From Eudorina sp. 2006-703-Eu-15 (Eukaryota; Chlorophyta; Chlorophyceae; Chlamydomonadales; Volvocaceae): 64,000 bases of DNA. The translations under genes were made by a program, and so were the position numbers. Location of the stretch: assembly GCA_003117195.1 (NCBI GenBank), contig BDSI01000015.1, positions 559,001-623,000 of the forward strand. The letters run 5' to 3'. Below, in pieces: positions 58,301-64,000 of the stretch; positions within the stretch are counted from its first letter, which is position 1, and each line of letters starts with the position of its first letter. The notes below the pieces were generated by a model. It was given only the letters and a program-made list of their open reading frames with translations. It made no database searches and was not told where the DNA came from.

Positions 58301-61300
58301 TTATAATAATAATAGTAATAATAATAATAATAGTAATAGGAATAGGAATAATAACACGCACGCCCATCCAGTCATGGACTCTAGCATATGTTAAGGGGGT
58401 AGGGATGATGAGGCTCTGGATTTCCCTCGCACGGGAATACAAATACGCCTGTGTGTGTGCATGACGTACCGCATGTAGGTCATCCACGGGTAGGTCACCT
58501 AGAGTTTGTGGCAAGCACGTCGGGGCCATTACTATTTATCTTGCTTGTTAACATCAAACGCATATAAAATGGAGAATGGATGATGACGCACCGGCGACCA
58601 GGTCCCTCCGTCGTCAGGACACCCGACATACAGCATGCAGCTGGCTGGCTGGCTTCTTGGTGACTTTTCTTCAGGCAGGAAATTAACATCGACGTTTGGG
58701 CATCGATGGGGAACAATTTTTGGGCGGGGCCCCAGCGCGAAGCGCGTTCGGGGGGCCCCGCCCCCTAGGATTGCCCATGTCCGTGTGTCCGTGTGTCCGT
58801 GTGTCCGTGTGTCCGTAACGGCAAAACGTTCATTATCCGCTAAACTATTCGCTATGTTTGTCATATTAATTGTCCTCTATTGCAAGGTGACTTTTGTTTG
58901 GCTGGAAAAATTTCTTTGCGCACAAACGGTCAAAGTAAAGCTCCGCGGTCTCCATGGACCCGAGTCAACATCCACCCAACGCCTCTCGCGCTCGTGTTTG
59001 TTGCAACAGGTGCCGCGTGATGAATACTTGGATTAGGGGCAGGTGGCGCGTGCTAAATTGAACTTCCATAGTGTTCTGATGTTTGAACATCAAGATGCCA
59101 CCAACACCAAGATCTGCCTTTCTGTTTTGCCAGATGAATACAATTCAACATTATGTATTGAATCAAAGTTTCAAGATGCAAAGGGATAGCATACCGAGTA
59201 CCAAGGAGTTCTCCAGTTCCGATGGCCCGAAGTCCGGCTCTCACCGCGACGTTTTTGCACCCTGCTTTTGCTTTACATTGCTATGTAACTATTGTAGCAA
59301 ACTTTAGAGGTTCCGACGGACCAAACAACGACAGTTTCACGGCCAGAATGCTTCAAGCTTGATTTGTGATCATCTGCTTGACAGACGGATGTGGTAGTGC
59401 AGAGGCGACTAGCGTTACGATAGTGATAATGCAGATGCCATGACCGCCGTGTACTGCAGGTTGGTTTCGGGGCTACCTACCTGCTTGAGCTTGCTGAATC
59501 TATACACGCCGATCCACCTTCAACATCAACGACACCCTCAATGGCACCCTTTCACTCTCTCACACTCTTGCGCGGTAATAGAGTTTTCGTTGTAAAGCAA
59601 GCGACCTGTACGGATTGTAGGGGGCCCCGCCCTTTTCCGGCTTCAAGGAGGCCGACCCCCTACTTGTCGATGCTCTAATAATATATAAGTGGCCCCGGCA
59701 AAACGGAATGTAATAACCTACCTCGGTGCACGATTGTTGGGTGCAGGTAGGCCAGGCCGTTCGCGATGTGTTTGGCCACGTGAAGGACCTAGTGATGAGG
59801 TGGATATGGGCAGGGCCACCAGCACAAATAAAGGATACTGTCATCGTGTTGAAGACACCGAGTAAACACATATACTTTGTATTCCGGCAAACAAGCGGGC
59901 CACACTCACAAATTAAATACTTGCTGATGCAAGTCCGTCGATGTCCGCCGTACCTTCGCTGCTGAAATAACTACTTGATTGAGCATTCACCGAAGTTTGG
60001 GCGTCGACACGCACCCGCCGACCGTGATTCACGGTTGCTTGGTTCACGGTCTGTGAACCAACTGTGAGATGACAGATAGAGGTCGACCGTGCGTGAAAAG
60101 GTCCATCCCCCGCCTGATGTTGTAAATATTGGTGAAATTACGTACGATATTCCTTTTATTTGTCAACTCACCGTCTCCATCGGCAGCAGCTGCGCCGTCC
60201 TGCTGCTGCCGTACATCCAGCGGTCCAGAGACGTGTCCATGAGCTCCATGACCAGGCAATACTGTGGACGCCTGTGTTGAATGCAAGACCGGCCGGCGGC
60301 AGTACGTACGCCAGATTCAAGACGCACGCACGTGCGCGCGCATGCATGTTGCTTGTTAGCCAGTGTTGCTATCTTAAATAAAAACAATGTTAAAGGGCCA
60401 AATACCGGAAATTTTTCATTTTCCGGACCCCCAAAAACCTGCGAGATTATATTTATTTGACGCTGTTGAGAGCCGGAAATTTGCCCTGCCAACTATTTTC
60501 CAGATATTGAAAAGGCCCCGGAAACCTGCGGGCACATTAGTGATTCCTGCATCGCACACCTTTCTACCGCCAAAAACCACTCTGATACCGTGTCCCCGAC
60601 TCCTGGCTACCCTCCCATATGCGCTAGGAAAGCGTGCTTCACACTACCAAGCTCTTCAAGACCGAGCTGTTAGACGCTTGGCACCGGTGATGCCCATGAA
60701 TCCCTGTCGTTGCTGTGGTAGCAGTGGCCCTGCTGTCGAACAAGACCGAAACGCGCAGAAATGTTTTCTGGCCTGCCTCGCTGGTTTTCATTTCCTGGCA
60801 CCTCGGGAGGCCCCCAAAATCTGCACTGCCAAAGGTTTTTTGGCCACTGGCGACAGGCCGGAAACCTGCGGAATTTTATTGCCCCGTTTTTGGAAGATAG
60901 CAACACTGGCTTGTTACGTGTATTCATGTACCCATGTACGTATGCATGTGCGTACGCACCCTAGCTTAGGGCACCCTGCCTTTCACATAGGCGCTTGTAT
61001 GTAGGTGTACAGCAGCAGGTACGTATGTTTACTATAGAAACCCACCGACCCAGGTGCAGCAGGTAGGTAATAATAATAAGGCGTAATATATAGGTAATGC
61101 ATGCGTGCGTTGGTATGATGAGTTATAAATTGTTATAATAATATGAACGTCTGGAGACAGAACGACGGCATGCAGCAGATCCGTCATTATTGTTTCTCGA
61201 ACAATACGGCATACATATGGCCAGTCAGCAAACGAATGAAGGGAAAATATATATATATATATATATAAATATATTATATAACATATGTGTATATATATGG

Positions 61301-61383
61301 TCCATATAAAACACATACGCATGCCAGCGCACACCCACCTGAGGCAGGCCGCCAGCAGCCGTACGATGTTCGGGTGTTGACAC
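55380..61383 (-). CDS. TKL/Raf-like protein kinase, C-terminal two-thirds (5' exons not found)
   Basis: Exons in coding order: 61339-61383, 60172-60271, 59723-59789, 57661-57725, 56895-56957, 56473-56532, 55901-56149, 55380-55682. All junctions keep phase. Kinase motifs in order: HPNIVRLLAACL (subdomain III-IV), YCLVMELMDTSLDRW (hinge), HIANGLAYLHPTIVHRDLKPG (split by an intron inside HRD), NVL, VKLADFGLSRL, VGTAPYIPPEAF, ITDRADVYALGVIIWEMLAG, ACWEQVPARRPAAADIV. Catalytic Asp, Lys, Asn and DFG are all present, so the lobe looks active. The pattern (LSR after DFG, WE near the end, RRP) fits tyrosine-kinase-like Ser/Thr kinases, abundant in volvocine algae. The C-terminal exon is Gln/Ala/Pro-rich. 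N-lobe exons with the VAIK Lys and the alphaC Glu must lie upstream, where a decayed LINE occupies 61.4-64 kb. Confidence 0.85.
55723..55773. repeat. ATT/TAG trinucleotide repeat in the last kinase intron
   Basis: An ATT run followed by about eight TAG units, within the intron 55683-55900. Confidence 0.9.
57058..57337. mobile_element. 280-bp insertion with 11-bp target duplication in a kinase intron
   Basis: ACATACAGCAA occurs directly on both sides (57047-57057 and 57338-57348). The enclosed 280 bp is GC-richer than the intron and has no coding content. Length and long target duplication suggest a SINE or a short LINE remnant. A weak B-box-like GGGTTCAGCACC on the minus strand is the only internal hint of class. 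Confidence 0.6.
57963..58345. repeat. (AGTAAT)n hexanucleotide repeat in a kinase intron
   Basis: About 380 bp. The core is pure AGTAAT; the edges degenerate into ACAGTAAT and ATAGTAAT. It produces ITIT and YYYY frames on the minus strand that are not genes. Confidence 0.95.
58717..58822. repeat. GC-rich inverted stretch and GTCCGTGT minisatellite in a kinase intron
   Basis: GGGCGGGGCCCC is answered by GGGGCCCCGCCC about 20 bp later, followed by four to five direct units of GTCCGTGT. It may be the end of a mobile element, but no matching partner end was found. Confidence 0.5.
60359..60910. mobile_element. 552-bp non-autonomous DNA transposon
   Basis: Exact 17-bp terminal inverted repeats (GCCAGTGTTGCTATCTT at 60359-60375 and its complement at 60894-60910) are flanked by a 6-bp duplication TTGTTA (60353-60358 and 60911-60916). 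The interior has repeated GGAAACCTGCGG-like and CCCCAAAA-like pieces and no transposase. It lies in the intron between the first two kinase exons found. Confidence 0.85.
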
Positions 61384-61781
61384 CTGCGTATTATATATTC
61401 GCATGTATTCGCATTTAGGGCTTACTTGCAACCTTCGTTATTACTTCATATATAGGTACGCCCTAGCATAGCTAGGGCATGTATTATAGGGGGTGGCAGA
61501 TCGGGCAGGTACGGGTTGCCCCGGCTGCTGCCCGTGTGGCCACCACCGTGCATGGAGAGGGAAGAAGGTAGGAGACCCACCATCGACCGGGTGTCCCGGC
61601 CGATGGTAGGGCCTGTGTCCGCCCCTCAAGGGTTTGTCAGTGTCACGGCGGGTGCCACAGGTGGTATGCACGCCTTTGCTCCTGGACGCGTCTGTGCGTG
61701 TTGATATAGTTGATAACGAACGGTCGTCCAGTGCACACCCTGCCTGTGCAGGCGTGTGCAGCAGTGCCCTGCTGTTTGGTC
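61384..61781. other. Spacer: kinase intron and LINE 3' UTR
   Basis: On the minus strand, sequence after the endonuclease stop at 61782 is GC-rich, probably the LINE 3' UTR down to about 61440. The rest is AT-rich intron. No kinase exon was identified here, although a GTAAGC donor after GGTTGCAA near 61420 would have the right phase for a small upstream exon. Confidence 0.4.
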
Positions 61782-62267
61782 TCATACCTGTGGCACGCCG
61801 AGTTCCTGGAGGAGTTTATTCGAGTCCGCCCGGATGGTTCCCGTGTAGCCCAAGCTTATGGCCTCTATCTTGCGCCGTGTACCTGACGTTCCACCCAGGT
61901 GTTGCACTAGGGATTGGTGTTGTTCTGCCTTCTCATGCTGTTTCGCTTCATGCCGTGTGTCCGCCGTGTAACCGATTTCCAGCAGATACACGGTATGCAG
62001 TGACCGGGCGTTGTCCGTCCGCGGATACCGTTTGCCTTGTACAGTTTCCATTATGAGGGTAGGGATGATGAGCAGGTCGGGTCTCATCAGTTTCCGGGTA
62101 CTGGCTGGGGTGTGGGGGAGGAGCCATTCAGGGAGTCGGGTGCTTGTAATGTAGTCTGGCTTATCTTTATCGGCACAGGCGTCCTTAACCATAAAGCAGC
62201 CTCCGTGTGCTCCCCGCCGTACGTGTTCGGCAATGGTGCGCACATACAGCGTGATTGTGGCGTTCAA
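61782..62267 (-). pseudogene. LINE restriction-like endonuclease (RLE) domain
   Basis: Open for about 160 codons. Key pattern: RRGAHGGCFMVKDA, MRPDLLIIPTL, then VYLLEIGYTADTRHEAKQ with EKAEQHQSL and ISLGYTGTI..LLQELGV. The RPD .. E-x-G..D..K series is the PD-(D/E)xK layout of LINE RLE domains that nick target DNA. It is preceded, in another frame, by the zinc knuckle, so a frameshift near 62240 separates the two. No intact start codon belongs to it: the Met at 62267 is internal to a longer ancestral protein. Confidence 0.65.
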
Positions 62268-63160
62268 TGTAGAGGGCTTTCATGCTTCTGTCGGCGCAAC
62301 CCCCCAGGGCATGTGAGCCCCCGTCTAGTTGGCCACAATGCACACAGTGCCCACTCAGGTCAGCACCTTCCCGAGGGCGTCTCCGTGTCAGGTGGCACTT
62401 AAAGCGGGCTGCTCTCTTCGCGTTCCAGCTGACACCCCAGCGGTATTTAAATGCGCAGCAGGTTTCATGCCATGGGATTGATGGGTCAGCCATTAACCCG
62501 TTGCTGTGTTTCGGATGCAGGACTTTGCTGACTGTCGACCACGCTTCTGTGTAAATTGTGTCGTTGGTCCAACCGTTCATTGTACGATTCGCAACCGCCC
62601 GCTTAATCCCGCAGTTCAAATCGCTGACATCGCAGCCATCGGGTGTTTTCAACCAGTGGTGATCTTTGAAGGGCTGTGTCGACATGTCTTCTGCGACGTT
62701 GGATTCTGTCCTTCCGGCCGCGGCGTCAACTATTTCGTTCCCTTTTGGCGTATGTTTGCTATTGTTAAGTGTTGTTTGGTAGCCGCAACTGGCTCGTCGT
62801 TCGAGCACGTACGATGTCGACAAACATTTCACGGTGTTTAGAAATGTGCATCTTCTTTGGGTCAAGAATGGTTCTTTTGGTAAGGTACAGGCTCACTAAG
62901 CTGTCGGTGTAGATGTGCAACGAATGTATTGGGTTCGTCCAGGTGGAGTTGAAGAGCCTGTCGTATAGCCGATGATTCGCAACGGAGGATGCTGGCGAGG
63001 ACCGTGCCTACCCCACCGCTTTCATCAATGTAAGTGATTACTTCATTGTTTTGATTGTATATCGCTGCACCCATATGAATGCCGCCATTTTTTAATCTCG
63101 TTTCACATATCCATCTACAAAAAGCATCACTCCTTGCCCATGTGCTAGAGTAATCTTCGG
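62260..63160 (-). pseudogene. LINE RNase H plus zinc-knuckle region, frameshifted
   Basis: RNase H signatures are spread over several frames: GVMLFVDGYVKR then GGIHMGAAIYNQNNEV (first strand with catalytic Asp), CESSAIRQALQL (the Glu helix), LHIYTDSLVSLYL (catalytic Asp), and SKHTPKGNEIVDAAA (the H..GN..D end). There is an in-frame stop after the first Asp and at least two frameshifts. Downstream, CVHCGQLDGGSHALGGC is a CCHC-type knuckle followed by a RHN motif, as in LINE C-termini. Confidence 0.65.
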
Positions 63161-63263
63161 GTTTTCAGCTCCGAGTACGGGTCGCTTTCCGGGTTTTTCG
63201 AGCCCGCTGGTGTGCACTGGGATCGTAAAATTCATAGATTCCACGTTGGGCGGATGGAATTTT

Positions 63264-63947
63264 TCAATATAATGCAGCCGGCGTCGGAGCCATCGCGGGT
63301 AGGTGAGGGTGTTGCCTTCGGTAGCCGGTTGTGCGGCCCCTCGAGGCTTCTCGTTTGTGGCCCTTTCGAAGAGAGCTAGCCGTAAAGGTGTCGCTACATG
63401 CCTTGTTGTAAGTCAGGCGGCCGGCGTGGTTTGCAACAAGCACCAGGTGCAGGCCCCCCTGGTAAGCCGGGCGCTCCTCACTGTGGCCCTGCCCTGCCAT
63501 AATTTTCGTCCCGGCTGCGGAGCGTCCTGGGTCGTAAATTGTGTGCGCCAAGGGGTGGGTCAGCCATGCCTGGTAGGGTGCAGTCTTGCTTCGCGGCAGG
63601 GCGAGCACTGCCATGAACGGCACGGAGCTGTCCAGCACGGCCTCGGCTGATCGCAGTGCCCAGGCCATTGCATTTCCACCGTCGTCCGGACCCGGAGGGG
63701 AGTGTACAAGGCAGCGACCCCTGAAGAGTTGTGAGTATCCATCGTATTCGGCTCCGAAAAGCTGGTCTTCCTTTTGAGATGTAAAGTAGCGCGTGCACGC
63801 GGCTGACGCGTTCAGGGGTGAGGCGAAGCACTCGGTCTCGATGCCGAGCCCATCTGTGAGCGCTTGAGCTAGCGGTTCCCCAAGGCAGTGTTCATAGTCT
63901 TCACGAACTGTGTTGCCTCGCAATTTCCGTTTCCGCTCCTCGTACAT
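63264..63947 (-). pseudogene. PCIF1-like methyltransferase segment in a LINE context
   Basis: About 227 open codons with in-frame stops at both ends; the first Met is probably not the original start. The stretch GIETECFASPLNAS, then a Tyr/Phe-rich gap (QLFGAEYDGYSQLF) and LVHSPPGPDDGG, follows the layout of the catalytic core of PCIF1-type RNA adenine methyltransferases: ECFASPLN, then FG, then the NPPF active site. Here the active-site motif reads SPPG rather than NPPF, so activity is doubtful. It lies directly upstream of the RNase H region on the same strand, with a frameshift at the join. Family assignment is from motif memory only. Confidence 0.5.
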
Positions 63948-64000
63948 ACCGCAGGATTAGTTGTGCAACGTCCGCGGCAAACCCTCCACCCGTAGAGAGC

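Larger units (their letters stand above)
61782..64000 (-). mobile_element. Decayed LINE with RNase H, zinc knuckle and restriction-like endonuclease
   Basis: Minus-strand relic in several frames. From upstream: a methyltransferase-like segment (63947-63264), an RNase H region (about 63160-62700), a Cys/His knuckle (about 62340-62260) and a C-terminal endonuclease-like region (62267-61782). RNase H plus a C-terminal RLE recalls the Dualen/RandI LINEs described from Chlamydomonas. The reverse transcriptase is not in the window and would lie beyond 64000 or be lost. Confidence 0.7.

Noticed and set aside
57936..58529. 197-aa ITIT / YYYY minus-strand frame
   Set aside because: Translation of the (AGTAAT)n repeat in a kinase intron.

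Overview
This is eukaryotic nuclear DNA, most likely from a chlorophycean (volvocine-type) green alga. Genes are split into many short exons with GT..AG introns, often with GTGAGT or GTAAGT donors. A candidate TGTAA poly(A) signal follows three genes. Coding exons encode proline-rich (SP)n cell-wall-type segments fused to SRCR domains, a combination known from Chlamydomonas and its relatives. Introns and spacers are full of microsatellites, and the mobile elements are LINEs, a tyrosine-recombinase relic, a TRIM and small DNA elements. There are no operons, Shine-Dalgarno sites or CRISPR arrays. The species cannot be fixed from sequence alone.

Layout. (1) Positions 1-27640 hold three tandem copies of a segment of about 8.5-9.7 kb. 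Each carries one minus-strand, 8-exon gene for a secreted Kazal-like plus chymotrypsin/V8-fold protease-like protein. All three keep the catalytic His, but the Asp position reads Asn and the Ser position reads Thr. Copy 3 (19092-24822) is open throughout (676 aa). Copies 1 and 2 each carry a different 1-bp deletion in exon 4. A foldback palindrome pair, a TA expansion and a 504-bp TRIM distinguish the copies.
(2) 27.6-31.4 kb is mostly non-coding, with a tRNA-like piece and a small inverted-repeat element.
(3) 31372-41529 is one minus-strand gene whose 16 exons join in frame to 1554 aa: signal peptide, Kazal, serine protease with intact H298/D355/S443, proline-rich linker, three SRCR domains, proline-rich linker, two SRCR domains, proline-rich tail. 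It is the long, catalytically complete relative of the three tandem genes. A fragment of another gene lies just upstream.
(4) 45.1-46.9 kb is a broken tyrosine-recombinase element.
(5) 47.0-52.8 kb is a head-to-tail chain of 5'-truncated LINEs, each abutting the (CA)n tail of the next.
(6) 55380-61383 is the C-terminal two-thirds of a TKL/Raf-like protein kinase gene (8 exons, minus strand). Its introns hold a long AGTAAT repeat, a 280-bp insertion and a 552-bp DNA element.
(7) 61.4-64.0 kb is a decayed LINE with RNase H, zinc-knuckle and restriction-like endonuclease regions, plus an upstream segment resembling PCIF1-type RNA methyltransferases.

How the genes relate. The first 41 kb reads as one locus of extracellular modular proteases. 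An active-site-complete protease linked to SRCR and hydroxyproline-rich modules sits next to tandem copies that lost two of three catalytic residues and carry a different C-terminal domain. Exon models were joined by hand from splice sites and reading phase. Phase agreement across all junctions is the main support.
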